A stretch of DNA of 64,000 nt from Bacteroidales bacterium (GCA_015061115.1 SUXE01000001.1:248001-312000), one strand, 5' to 3'; positions 10,385 to 17,553 are shown, numbered from the stretch's first letter. Translations and numbers: made by a program. Notes: a model not told the origin generated them from the sequence alone.

Positions 10385-10828
10385 AGGTGATTTTGCAACT
10401 CGCAGATTTGCAGACTTTTATGTGCGAAAAATGGCCAAAATTTCAAAAATCGCATGAAAAAAAGTACATTTTTCGTCTACAAAAATATAATTTTTTTCAA
10501 CTCAACAATACGTTTTCCTGTTTCTTTTCCTCAAAAAAAGTCGAAGACTTTCTCTGAGAACTTTGTGTCTCTGTGGTTTTATTTTATATGTGCTCGCCTA
10601 CGGCTCGCACGTGGGGAGGAGTGGTTAGGACGTTCCGTCCTTAACAATCCTCATTGATGTTGTCGCTCCCCCAGACTCCGTCCCGGGTTACTCTCGCTTT
10701 GCTCGGTAACGTCTTTCAGACGATTTTCCAGTCTCCTTTCCTCAAAAAAGTCGAAGACTTTCTCTGAGAACTTTGTGTCTCTGTGGTTTTAGTTTTATAT
10801 GAGCTCGCCTATGGCTCGCACGTGGGTC
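10385..10828 (-). promoter_or_regulatory. CRISPR leader, with array promoter candidate and an internal direct repeat
   Basis: This AT-rich region lies between the cas2 stop and the last repeat, upstream of the array on the crRNA strand. Minus-strand TATTTTTG (10480-10487) fits a -7 box, with TTG about 18 bases upstream of it, which would start pre-crRNA about 90 bases before the first repeat. A roughly 90-bp sequence occurs twice (10525-10614 and 10737-10826). It includes AAAGTC-GAA-GACTTT and ends in GCTCGCCTAyGGCTCGCAC. Between the copies lie short inverted repeats such as AGGACG-TTC-CGTCCT. No gene is visible. Confidence 0.7.
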
Positions 10829-11314
10829 TCAGAAAAACAGTGTGTTTTTGGATTTTGTAATCACGTCGACGCTGATATTTTTGCCTATGATTTTCATCGA
10901 TTTGAGATAATCTGTGGATATTGGCACCACAAGAATACTGTCGAGATTTTCATAGGCAGCCTGCACTTCTGTCAGATCATTTCTTATCTTCTCATATTTT
11001 GAAGACGGGAGGTCTGCGAGAAATATGGATTTTTGTATTCTCGTGCATCCATTTTTCACCAGATATTTCGACACCAGATTCCTTACTCTGTTGTCCTCTA
11101 TGTCGTACATCACAAAAAACAGCATATTTCCTGCATTATTTTCTTTTCTCTGCGTTATTTCAAATATCATGTCAAGCCTTGTCTCCAGACTTGGCACCGT
11201 CTCATCTGTTTTCTCTATTTCTCTGTTTGGGGATGCCGACTCTTTGAGCCCGGCTTTTTTTATCGCTTTTACACGAGCCACAAAATCCCATTCTTCATAT
11301 TTCCGTTTGGGCAT
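10829..11314 (-). CDS. cas2: Cas2 with a 63-residue N-terminal extension
   Basis: 161 residues. The Cas2 ferredoxin-like core is residues 64-161, starting MLFFVMYDIEDNRVRNLVSK, with the conserved early Asp at 71 and the pattern IQKSIFLADLPSSKYEKI. In most systems Cas2 is about 90-100 residues. Here a basic, then mixed-charge extension (residues 1-63, MPKRKYEEWDFVARVKAIKK onward) precedes it. An internal start at Met64 is possible, but the upstream frame is open and fits the 14-base gap to the primase-polymerase gene. Cas2 forms the central dimer of the Cas1-Cas2 integrase. It is the last gene before the leader, so the integration machinery is encoded beside the site it acts on. Confidence 0.93.
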   Translation of the reverse strand: MPKRKYEEWDFVARVKAIKKAGLKESASPNREIEKTDETVPSLETRLDMIFEITQRKENNAGNMLFFVMYDIEDNRVRNLVSKYLVKNGCTRIQKSIFLADLPSSKYEKIRNDLTEVQAAYENLDSILVVPISTDYLKSMKIIGKNISVDVITKSKNTLFF

Positions 11315-11328
11315 AGTCGTTCAAATTT

Positions 11329-12399
11329 TTAAGATGGAAGGGCAGACGCTGATATCTGGGGCCTTTGTATGTTTGGCAGGTCGAACACATACATAGAGTT
11401 TATGTATTCATTGACGATGTCTGCCATCAGATCGTTAAGCTCAGAATCGGTTCCTGTCCGTGGCGTCTTCACTACAGAGAATCCTTTTTTTCCGTAAAAG
11501 AGATTTATTTCCGACTCTTTGATGCCAAGAGCCATTGAAAGTTTCTTTCCATATTGGATGTCTCTTATCTCTTTCACCAGGATCCCCTTCATCTCGATAT
11601 GCTCTTTCAGACCTCCGATTATATCGTTTAATATCTCAGGCACGAATGCTGGTGGTCTGTTTTCCTTCTTTTTTGCCAGTTCGGGATTCAGTGTGGCTCT
11701 GATCTTATCCATTTCCGATTTTTCAGGACTTTGTTTCATCTCTTTCTTTTCTGGCAGATTGGATATACATTTCTCAACCTCCTGCAACAGGGTGTTTTGA
11801 GCATCCACGTCGATTATATCCACAAAATCTTCGAGTCGTATAGTTGAGGAGACGGAATTGAAGTAGACATTCGGGTCGTGGCTGACAAAACAAGCTCTGG
11901 TGACATCACATGTCTTCATGTCCACCACTTGCGTGATGCCTTTCTCTTGAGCGAATTGATGGACGAATATTTTATAGAAACGGGAGTACAATCCTTTGTC
12001 GTAGCATCTTTCCTGAAATTTGAAAAACACTTTCAGCCCGTCTCCTCCGGGAGAGATGAAGCATGCGGCGACTCTGTCGTCCGACACAATTTTAGCACGG
12101 ACCTGCTCTATTTCCATTGATTTGTCGGAAATATGGTCGATGTCTATTATGAAATATTCGGTATACGAGAAATCATCGGATCTTCGGATTCCTGATGCGA
12201 ACATTCCACAGACGATATATGGCAGAGTGCGTTTGGCAGCCGAATACTTTTTCTCATCAATATCGCGCAGCAATCTTAGCTGGCGGATTCTTGCCTGCAT
12301 CTCAGAATTCGGATTTCTCACTGCGTCGCAAACGGTTCGTAATTCTATTCTCTGGAGAAGATCTCCCATCATTGTAATATTGTTTCCTATAGATATCAT
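11329..12399 (-). CDS. BT4734-like primase-polymerase, CRISPR-associated (CAPP type)
   Basis: 356 residues, encoded between cas1 (2-base gap) and cas2 (14-base gap). The core matches the BT4734/VirE-N branch of the archaeo-eukaryotic primase superfamily. Motif I is YTEYFIIDIDHI with metal-binding D86 and D88. Motif II is ISPGGDGLKVFFKF (115-128). The third conserved block is DVTRACFVSHDPNVYFN (165-181). Residues 190-260 look like a charged linker, and the C-terminus is probably helical and may carry a priming or DNA-binding accessory domain. CRISPR-associated primase-polymerases are known from type III loci and are thought to help spacer capture by copying or filling in single strands. All expected acidic residues are present, so activity is likely. 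Its exact step in adaptation is inferred. Confidence 0.82.
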   Translation of the reverse strand: MISIGNNITMMGDLLQRIELRTVCDAVRNPNSEMQARIRQLRLLRDIDEKKYSAAKRTLPYIVCGMFASGIRRSDDFSYTEYFIIDIDHISDKSMEIEQVRAKIVSDDRVAACFISPGGDGLKVFFKFQERCYDKGLYSRFYKIFVHQFAQEKGITQVVDMKTCDVTRACFVSHDPNVYFNSVSSTIRLEDFVDIIDVDAQNTLLQEVEKCISNLPEKKEMKQSPEKSEMDKIRATLNPELAKKKENRPPAFVPEILNDIIGGLKEHIEMKGILVKEIRDIQYGKKLSMALGIKESEINLFYGKKGFSVVKTPRTGTDSELNDLMADIVNEYINSMYVFDLPNIQRPQISASALPS

Positions 12400-12401
12400 A
12401 G

Positions 12402-13385
12402 TTATTCAAATTTTTTAAACATTTGTGCTAATTCCTGACAATACAAAAAGATCTGTGTCAGTCTGCTTCTTTTTATATTTCCAATACCTACTATCTCTTC
12501 CAAGTAGTCGTTGAGAGACTGGATGAGCACTCTTCTGCCAAGAGGCTCGAGCCAGTAGGAACCATCATCCCTGACACTGTAGAACTCATCGGTGATGATG
12601 TTTTGGCAGAGTAGGGAGAACACAACATAGTCCACCCACACTCTGTATATTTCAATCACGTCGTATGCCAATACCGGACGATTGTAATTGTCTCTGTGTA
12701 AAACTCCTATATAAGGGTCGATACCACTTTTTATCAACGCACCTTCTATTTTTGAGTAAAGGAGACCGTATCCATAGTTGAGCAATGCGTTAGCGATGTC
12801 CATGGCGGGGTGTTGGGATCTTTCGTCGAAGCGATATTTTTCAGGAAGGAAAATGTTCATGCAGTCGAAGTATATTTTAGACGCCTGTCCTTCCCAACCT
12901 CTCAGTTTTGCGGCGATATCTGTCACGAAATCACCATCCAGCGAAGTCAGTTTTGTCAGATAATCCTCAAGTCTGTTGATGGCTTTTGTCTTAGCGGCTT
13001 CTAATGCGGAGTATCCTTTTGAGTCCATAGCCAGAAGCAGAGCCTGTTGGTTTTCAATCTTTTTGCAGATTGTCTCCTTTATCCATGCCACAGAGTCGTG
13101 AGTGTGAAGAAAAGAGAGTTGTCCTTTGCGTATAGTGGAGATAGATCCGTATTTTGGGCTCCATACACGTCCCATCGGGTTGCCTCCCTTTGTCATAAAG
13201 ATGATCTCGATCTCATTCTCGATTGCGAAGAGCACGGCGTCGCTTGAGATGATGGCTCCATTGCTGATCTGTATCGACGTGATACCATCCGTCGGCACTC
13301 TTTGTTTGGAATCGCCTGATGAGATCACAAAACCATTTTGGTCACGGTTCAAGTAGCTCCCGTATGTGTTGAGAATCAATTCCAT
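12402..13385 (-). CDS. cas1: Cas1 integrase
   Basis: 327 residues, normal for the family. The N-terminal beta domain begins MELILNTYGSYLNRDQNGFV. The catalytic alpha domain has Glu165 in RGWEGQASKIYF, His230 in YIGVLHRDNYNRP and the acidic pair D242/E245 in AYDVIEIYR, which together form the metal site that joins spacer ends into the repeat. It resembles Cas1 of type III-B/III-D loci. No reverse transcriptase or Cas6 domain is fused to it. It sits in the adaptation operon after the acidic 60-aa protein and before the primase-polymerase. Confidence 0.97.
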   Translation of the reverse strand: MELILNTYGSYLNRDQNGFVISSGDSKQRVPTDGITSIQISNGAIISSDAVLFAIENEIEIIFMTKGGNPMGRVWSPKYGSISTIRKGQLSFLHTHDSVAWIKETICKKIENQQALLLAMDSKGYSALEAAKTKAINRLEDYLTKLTSLDGDFVTDIAAKLRGWEGQASKIYFDCMNIFLPEKYRFDERSQHPAMDIANALLNYGYGLLYSKIEGALIKSGIDPYIGVLHRDNYNRPVLAYDVIEIYRVWVDYVVFSLLCQNIITDEFYSVRDDGSYWLEPLGRRVLIQSLNDYLEEIVGIGNIKRSRLTQIFLYCQELAQMFKKFE

Positions 13386-13406
13386 ATATTCCAGTAAAAT
13401 AAGTTG

Positions 13407-13589
13407 CTAACGGCCTAAATAATCGTTTAGAGCATCCCAATCGCCATCCCAATCATCATAATCAATGTCCATTCCGTCGGTCAGAGCGTCAAAAGACTCT
13501 CTTTCCCAGTCGTATGAATCCTCTTGATCCTGCCATTCCCAATTATTTTCCTCATTGGGGCAATTTTCTATATCTCTATCCATATTCAT
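13407..13589 (-). CDS. Very acidic, Trp-rich 60-aa protein in the adaptation operon
   Basis: 60 residues with 15 Asp, 7 Glu, only 3 Arg and no Lys (net about -19), and 5 Trp. The middle reads NNWEWQDQEDSYDWERESFD and the end DWDGDWDALNDYLGR. There is no signal peptide or membrane segment. It lies 21 bases upstream of cas1 and 28 bases downstream of the zinc-ribbon gene, in the same orientation, so it is probably translated from the cas1 mRNA. Such charge is typical of DNA-mimic proteins or acidic chaperone tails. A role in modulating Cas1-Cas2 is a guess. I recognise no family, and conservation next to cas1 in other genomes would be the real test. Confidence 0.6.
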   Translation of the reverse strand: MNMDRDIENCPNEENNWEWQDQEDSYDWERESFDALTDGMDIDYDDWDGDWDALNDYLGR

Positions 13590-13617
13590 AAATTTTAATA
13601 TTTTTTGTAAAACGTAC

Positions 13618-13911
13618 TTACTGTTTTGTCATCCATTCTTTCAGATGTGTTGTGTGATAACCTGCACATGCGTCACACCAATAGACTCTCAATGGACGTT
13701 TGCCATTCTGCGATTCAATCACATCTCCGTTGTAGACGAGAAAAAGTACAGCTTCCTTTTCTGTCTCAAACAGATGTTTGCGTCTGCCACATTGAGAGCA
13801 ATGTATTCTGCTGATAGGATCACGCATATCGTAAGTTTTCTGATCATATTGATTCAAAGAATTATAACGTGATTTTGATAATGATTTGATTTTGTTTCTT
13901 TTGTTTAGCAT
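13618..13911 (-). CDS. Small zinc-ribbon protein in the adaptation operon
   Basis: 97 residues. The N-terminus is basic (MLNKRNKIKSLSKSR). Two ligand pairs form a probable zinc ribbon: CSQC (about 38-41) and CDACAGYHTTH (about 79-89), separated by a beta-like stretch. The YWCDACAGYHTTH part is shared in style with many small phage and Bacteroidetes zinc-finger proteins. Basic plus zinc ribbon suggests nucleic acid binding. It is followed by the acidic protein, cas1, primase-polymerase and cas2, all minus strand with short gaps. No named CRISPR family is recognised. Confidence 0.65.
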   Translation of the reverse strand: MLNKRNKIKSLSKSRYNSLNQYDQKTYDMRDPISRIHCSQCGRRKHLFETEKEAVLFLVYNGDVIESQNGKRPLRVYWCDACAGYHTTHLKEWMTKQ

Positions 13912-14007
13912 AGTTTCTAATAATTTATTGATGGTTTATGAAAAATATTTGATAAATGGTTCCGCTTAACCTCCAGCGGTAGGGGAGAGAGTACGGAAAT
14001 AATCCGT

Positions 14008-14124
14008 TTATGCCTTACTCAACATCTCTTTTCCAGCTTGTTTGGCTGCTGTGTTTCCAAGAACAGTGCCAGCTGTAATCAGAACAACAGCTACAAAAGC
14101 CTTTACAATAGTATTAGTGCTCAT
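14008..14124 (-). CDS. Micro-ORF 3: 38-aa hydrophobic peptide
   Basis: Encodes a 38-residue peptide beginning MSTNTIVKAFVAVVLITAGT and ending KQAGKEMLSKA: one hydrophobic helix of about 18 residues and a short basic tail, consistent with a membrane-inserting peptide. It has a near-perfect Shine-Dalgarno (AAAGGAGGT, four bases before the ATG), rare in Bacteroidetes. Its ATG overlaps the stop of micro-ORF 2 (ATGA), indicating translational coupling. The zinc-ribbon gene starts 96 bases downstream with no clear terminator between. Unknown family; it could be a toxin-like, bacteriocin-like or structural micro-protein. Confidence 0.6.
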   Translation of the reverse strand: MSTNTIVKAFVAVVLITAGTVLGNTAAKQAGKEMLSKA

Positions 14125-14270
14125 TTTCCACCTCCTTTCTTATTTGTTTGTTCATCACTTTGGGGAATATTCTCGTCGATGAAATCGTTGATTTTATCCC
14201 CAATTATCTCTCCTAATAAGACAGCCACTTCGAATGCGGATCCTAGGATTGTTTTTAGTTCTTTCATCAT
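14121..14270 (-). CDS. Micro-ORF 2: 49-aa peptide
   Basis: A 49-residue peptide starting MMKELKTILGSAFEVAVLLG, continuing through an acidic amphipathic segment (GDKINDFIDENIPQ) and ending NKKGGGK. The first half is hydrophobic enough to associate with membrane. It overlaps micro-ORF 1 upstream and micro-ORF 3 downstream by 4 bases each (ATGA), so the three are probably translated as one coupled unit. The coding sequence for KKGGGK doubles as the strong ribosome binding site of the next ORF. No family is recognised. Confidence 0.58.
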   Translation of the reverse strand: MMKELKTILGSAFEVAVLLGEIIGDKINDFIDENIPQSDEQTNKKGGGK

Positions 14271-14368
14271 AATTTTTCTTTTTTTAAGTTTTTATATAGT
14301 TTATAAGTACGATACGCAATTTCTGCAACAGTTAGTACCATGTTGAGATATCCTACTGTTTTCTGCAT
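14267..14368 (-). CDS. Micro-ORF 1: 33-aa peptide, first of three coupled ORFs
   Basis: A 33-residue peptide, MQKTVGYLNMVLTVAEIAYR then TYKLYKNLKKEKL: hydrophobic or amphipathic N-terminal helix and strongly basic C-terminus. Its stop overlaps the start of micro-ORF 2 (ATGA). Two minus-strand matches to the TAnnTTTG box lie upstream (14525-14532, TAGTTTTG; 14669-14676, TACCTTTG). Unknown function. Its place at the head of the cas1 transcription unit is the reason to take it seriously. Confidence 0.5.
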   Translation of the reverse strand: MQKTVGYLNMVLTVAEIAYRTYKLYKNLKKEKL

Positions 14369-14715
14369 TGTTATTTTGTTATTTAAAATTGTATTATTCA
14401 TAAAATTAATGTTTTAGTTTCCCAGAATTTAACTGCCGTGTCTGGGATTCACGTGGGCGACTTTCGAGTGTGCCCTGACTCTTTATGATTCTTGTTCCAA
14501 TATGTCAAAGACCTCTTGATGTTGCAAAACTACAAAGTGAAAATCTGTAACGTTGAACATCTTGTTTTCATCATCACTTTTCTTCCCTTCCTTGTCGTGT
14601 GGGGAAGAATATTTCTCAACATCTCATTTAGAACGAAATCAAGAATGAATCTCTCTTTTGTTCTGATGCAAAGGTATATTGATGTTTTTCTTTTATTTTA
14701 ACATTTTATGTTCAA
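14369..14715 (-). promoter_or_regulatory. Promoter and structured 5' region of the micro-ORF/adaptation operon
   Basis: No protein gene is seen. It contains two -7 box candidates (14525-14532 and 14669-14676) and two adjacent stems: CCCAGA/TCTGGG (14421-14446) and GGGC/GCCC (14455-14475). A transcript starting near 14520 would carry both stems in its 5' leader before micro-ORF 1, so this could be a regulatory leader or a small RNA. Confidence 0.4.
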
Positions 14716-14754
14716 TAAAAAAGCCTGACTCACGCGGTGGTGAATCGGGCTTTT
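14716..14754. terminator. Terminator between the WYL operon and the adaptation operon
   Basis: A long stem opens with AAAAGCC and closes with GGGCTTTT, with A and T tracts on both sides, 17 bases after the WYL gene stop. It insulates the signalling operon from the adaptation operon. Confidence 0.85.
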
Positions 14755-14770
14755 CAAAAGACTATAATTC

Positions 14771-15742
14771 CTAATCTTTATATGTCTCAACTAAACTGTT
14801 TACAATCTCTTTGATGTGATCTCTATATTCTGGAGGACCAATGACTTCTGCATTTTTACCAAAGGAAAGTATTAGCGAATCCAATTCGTAATTAGGAGAA
14901 ACTTCAATAGAAACTTCATTTTTTTTCACTATTTTTTGTGAAGGGTGGAGTGGTTTGGTCTTGACGTAATAAAATGACTTGTCAGAAAATCTGATATATA
15001 TTTTACGGACAGGTTCCTTATCGAATTTTGTGACGCCGACCACATCTTTGTAATAATCGTTTTCACCACCAAAATGAATTCCGTGACTTTCTGCATCCTC
15101 ATAAACAATCTCTGGCTTTATCCTGAAATCGAGAACTCTTTCAAAAGAGATGTTGTAGATATGTTTCATTTCAGGATTCCAACCGAATAAAAACCATCTT
15201 CCGTTATATCTTCGTAGATGATATGGATGAATTGTGTATGTTTCCTCTTTTTCAAATTCCCTCAGAAAATCGATTTCTATAACCTGTTTGTTCAGAATAC
15301 AGGAATAAAAGGGTAGTAGCCAATCCAAACCCTCCAAATTTTTTACTGATGCATATGAGATGACGGAGTTGTCGCTACGGTGTACTCCAGCAGTTTCGCA
15401 TAGGTCGTCGATAATATCATCTATTCCAAGGCCTTCCATGTGCGAAAGTTTTGAAATGGTTTCGAAAGTTCTGCTGTTTACATCAATTCTCTGTGTTTTA
15501 TCGAGATATGTAAAATATACCTTTTTCCCCCTCGTTTTTTTAGAAAATACATTTTCAAATTCTTTGCCTTTGAAGAACAAAGCTATCATATTTTTTATAT
15601 CCCTATTGAATTGTTGTTGTGTAATATTTTGCTCTAATTCTAAAGCTATCTCTTCCCAACAGTATCCATATGGATGCGATGCGTCACTAAAAAGTTTGTC
15701 GTAAACTTTGTATCTTTCATCTGCATTTTTACATTTTGGCAT
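14771..15742 (-). CDS. WYL-domain transcriptional regulator of the type III locus
   Basis: 323 residues. The N-terminal region (about 1-110) carries an HTH-like segment, although it is weaker than usual. The WYL domain is around residues 140-215, with the signature YTIHPYHLRRYNGRWFLFGW. The C-terminal extension (about 230-323) matches the usual WCX tail. WYL proteins are ligand-sensing repressors or activators often found beside CRISPR-Cas and other defence genes. It is the last gene of an operon with the ring-nuclease-like protein (14-base overlap), Card1 and the small membrane protein. Its binding site may be the 33-bp-spaced repeats at 17676-17757. Nucleotide sensing by WYL is known for the family; the ligand here is unknown. 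Confidence 0.88.
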   Translation of the reverse strand: MPKCKNADERYKVYDKLFSDASHPYGYCWEEIALELEQNITQQQFNRDIKNMIALFFKGKEFENVFSKKTRGKKVYFTYLDKTQRIDVNSRTFETISKLSHMEGLGIDDIIDDLCETAGVHRSDNSVISYASVKNLEGLDWLLPFYSCILNKQVIEIDFLREFEKEETYTIHPYHLRRYNGRWFLFGWNPEMKHIYNISFERVLDFRIKPEIVYEDAESHGIHFGGENDYYKDVVGVTKFDKEPVRKIYIRFSDKSFYYVKTKPLHPSQKIVKKNEVSIEVSPNYELDSLILSFGKNAEVIGPPEYRDHIKEIVNSLVETYKD

Positions 15743-16109
15743 AATTCCTGAATTTTACAAAATTAAACAAAACCTTTTTTTCTCCATTGTCAAGATCTTC
15801 CACGATTCGTTCAGTAGTAGAGCAAACGCAGTTAAAGTTCATTTTTTGCAGTTTGATGATAATAGCGAAAGTAAGGGTCATTTCTCCCATAATATGAACG
15901 ACGGAGGGGGTGCCATTAGTGATATAATTCACTTTCTGAGCATACTCGTTAGCTAAATCGTCAATATATGTAGTGTCGCCTGCAGGATCAACATTTGGAA
16001 ATTGCATGTCAACAATCTCGCCATATTGTTCTGCTGCTTTGATCTGTGATTCCGTCCATTTTGAAGACGGATGATTTGATAGGTTGATGAACATATGGTT
16101 ATCTGGCAT
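15729..16109 (-). CDS. Small Rossmann-like CRISPR ancillary protein, candidate ring nuclease
   Basis: 126 residues. It starts MPDNHMFINLSNHPSSKWTE and contains GEIVDMQFPNVDPAGD, VVHIMGEMTLTF, a STTER motif and VLFNFVKFRNY. The layout (short beta strand then N-x-S-N-H-P-S, a GE-x-T helix and a late Ser-Thr-Thr) resembles the small Csx15/Csx20-like proteins proposed to degrade cyclic oligoadenylate. I cannot place it in one of those families with certainty. It overlaps card1 by 11 bases and the WYL gene by 14, so it is tightly coupled to a cOA effector, the usual setting for an off-switch. Function is inferred mostly from context. Confidence 0.55.
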   Translation of the reverse strand: MPDNHMFINLSNHPSSKWTESQIKAAEQYGEIVDMQFPNVDPAGDTTYIDDLANEYAQKVNYITNGTPSVVHIMGEMTLTFAIIIKLQKMNFNCVCSTTERIVEDLDNGEKKVLFNFVKFRNYAKM

Positions 16110-17220
16110 TTATTTTTTCTAACTCGTCATTTAGCAGTTGTAATATTTTGCCTTGTCCTTCTTTCAAAGAATAATCGATAATTTCGTAGTCTTCACATTT
16201 CTTTTTAGCGACTTCTGATTTTGCAGCGTCGGTGACAAACAAAGATTTAGCACCAAGACCACCGTATGTCTTTACTACAGTACGGAATTTGTCGATATCT
16301 GTAGGTTTTGTAATCTGAGTTTTACATTCCACAAATAATAATTTCGTTCCTGTGTTCACTATTATGTCGACCTCATTTTTGTCAATGTTATTTTTAAATG
16401 GAAATCTACAATTTAAGCATATGTCTTTGGCATGTTTCCATGTAGACAAGATAGATGCTATTTTATACTCAAACCAGCCTGAATTAAATGCCAATTCAAA
16501 TGCATGAGGACTTTCCAATTCAACCTCAGAAACACCTTTCTTGTTGAATAAACAGATTCTCACAAAAGCGTCTGAATCTTTTGTCGCTTTTATCCATTCT
16601 ACATAAGAACCTGTTGGTAAGTCAAACTTGCCTGTCTTATTTGTGATTAAACTCTTTTTGGAACCTTCTAATACTGCTAATAGTTTGTTGAAGTCTGAAG
16701 GATTGGTATTTCTGATTCCTTCAATTTTTTTTGCTACTTCTTTATCTGCTTCGTTATAATCTGATAGCCTTGTGTACTTTTCAAGAGGATTGCCATATAG
16801 GCGGAACAAAGTAAACATGTCAAAATTAAAGTCAGAACTACTTTGTTTTGTTTTGTAATTCCACAAAACATTATTTTGATCCATATAAATAACGGATGCA
16901 TTTTCTTGATTTTGAAAATGGTATCCGAATATATGAGACCACGATTTTAATCCGCTAGAAATATTCACTACTATTTCGTCATCTTTATACTTCTCAGCTA
17001 AATATGAGACAAGGTTTTCAATCTCATTAGGATCTGTTGGACTTAATGGTGACAGAGTTTCTGCTTCTTCTATCTTAATCTCGTTACGTAATGAATTAAG
17101 AGATTTTAGACTTTGTTTGTCATTTGAATAAACATAAATGACTTTGTCTGGATTGTCAGCTTTTATTCCATTGTAAACAGGAGCGGGCTGTCCTCCAACT
17201 AATGTGATATGAACTTTCAT
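16099..17220 (-). CDS. card1: Card1/Can2-type CARF nuclease activated by cyclic oligoadenylate
   Basis: 373 residues. The N-terminal CARF domain (1-140) has HITLVGGQPAPVYNGI and the second ligand loop NISSGLKSW (86-94). After a middle linker domain, the C-terminal PD-(D/E)xK nuclease has Glu251 (WFEYKIA), Asp285 (NEVDIIV) and Glu298-x-Lys300 (VECKT), then the family motif GGLGAKSLFVTD. Card1/Can2 proteins dimerise, bind cA4 and cut single-stranded DNA or RNA, or nick supercoiled DNA, causing dormancy or phage clearance. All catalytic residues are present. It is the main effector expected downstream of this Cas10, whose GGDD motif is intact. Confidence 0.9.
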   Translation of the reverse strand: MKVHITLVGGQPAPVYNGIKADNPDKVIYVYSNDKQSLKSLNSLRNEIKIEEAETLSPLSPTDPNEIENLVSYLAEKYKDDEIVVNISSGLKSWSHIFGYHFQNQENASVIYMDQNNVLWNYKTKQSSSDFNFDMFTLFRLYGNPLEKYTRLSDYNEADKEVAKKIEGIRNTNPSDFNKLLAVLEGSKKSLITNKTGKFDLPTGSYVEWIKATKDSDAFVRICLFNKKGVSEVELESPHAFELAFNSGWFEYKIASILSTWKHAKDICLNCRFPFKNNIDKNEVDIIVNTGTKLLFVECKTQITKPTDIDKFRTVVKTYGGLGAKSLFVTDAAKSEVAKKKCEDYEIIDYSLKEGQGKILQLLNDELEKINAR

Positions 17221-17226
17221 GACAAA

Positions 17227-17553
17227 TTACTTTTCTAATTTAATTTCTTTGTTTTTCATGACATTTCTAACTTTGGGGCTCGTTAGGAGAATAATCTCTT
17301 TGCGGACATTGTCGGGAACTGTTCCTCCTTCATAAAACTGTGCACTGACAATGTTTGTGACATTTTGCACGTTGTAATACTTTCTTCTCACGACAAAAGA
17401 ACCGATGCTCAATGTTACTTTTTTAGGAAGCCAATCTGTTATGGCCATATAAATCGCAGAAATAGAAAGTATTCCTGCAACTCCTTTTATTATGTCGCCT
17501 ATTGAAGCGACTTCTTGCATAAAATTTAATAAATCTTCCATATTATAGATCAT
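17227..17553 (-). CDS. 108-aa single-pass membrane protein next to Card1
   Basis: 108 residues. After a short amphipathic start (MIYNMEDLLNFMQEVASIGD) there is one membrane segment, about residues 20-42 (IIKGVAGILSISAIYMAITD). A soluble domain of about 65 residues with beta-like patterning (VTLSIGSFVVRRKYYNVQNV) follows and ends basic. It is first in the operon with Card1, 6 bases upstream. Small membrane-plus-sensor proteins serve as cOA effectors in some type III loci (for example Csx23), so a membrane effector is a fair hypothesis, but I see no recognisable family match. An alternative start at Met5 would not change the reading. Confidence 0.55.
   Translation of the reverse strand: MIYNMEDLLNFMQEVASIGDIIKGVAGILSISAIYMAITDWLPKKVTLSIGSFVVRRKYYNVQNVTNIVSAQFYEGGTVPDNVRKEIILLTSPKVRNVMKNKEIKLEK

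Noticed and set aside
11011..11020. GGTCTGCGAG, identical to the last ten bases of the CRISPR repeat, inside cas2
   Set aside because: Only ten bases match, in a coding context that is explained by cas2; a match of this length is expected by chance in 64 kb.
11329..13385. Reverse transcriptase associated with cas1
   Set aside because: No YxDD-type motif or RT domain is present in Cas1 or its neighbours; the polymerase present is of the primase-polymerase family.
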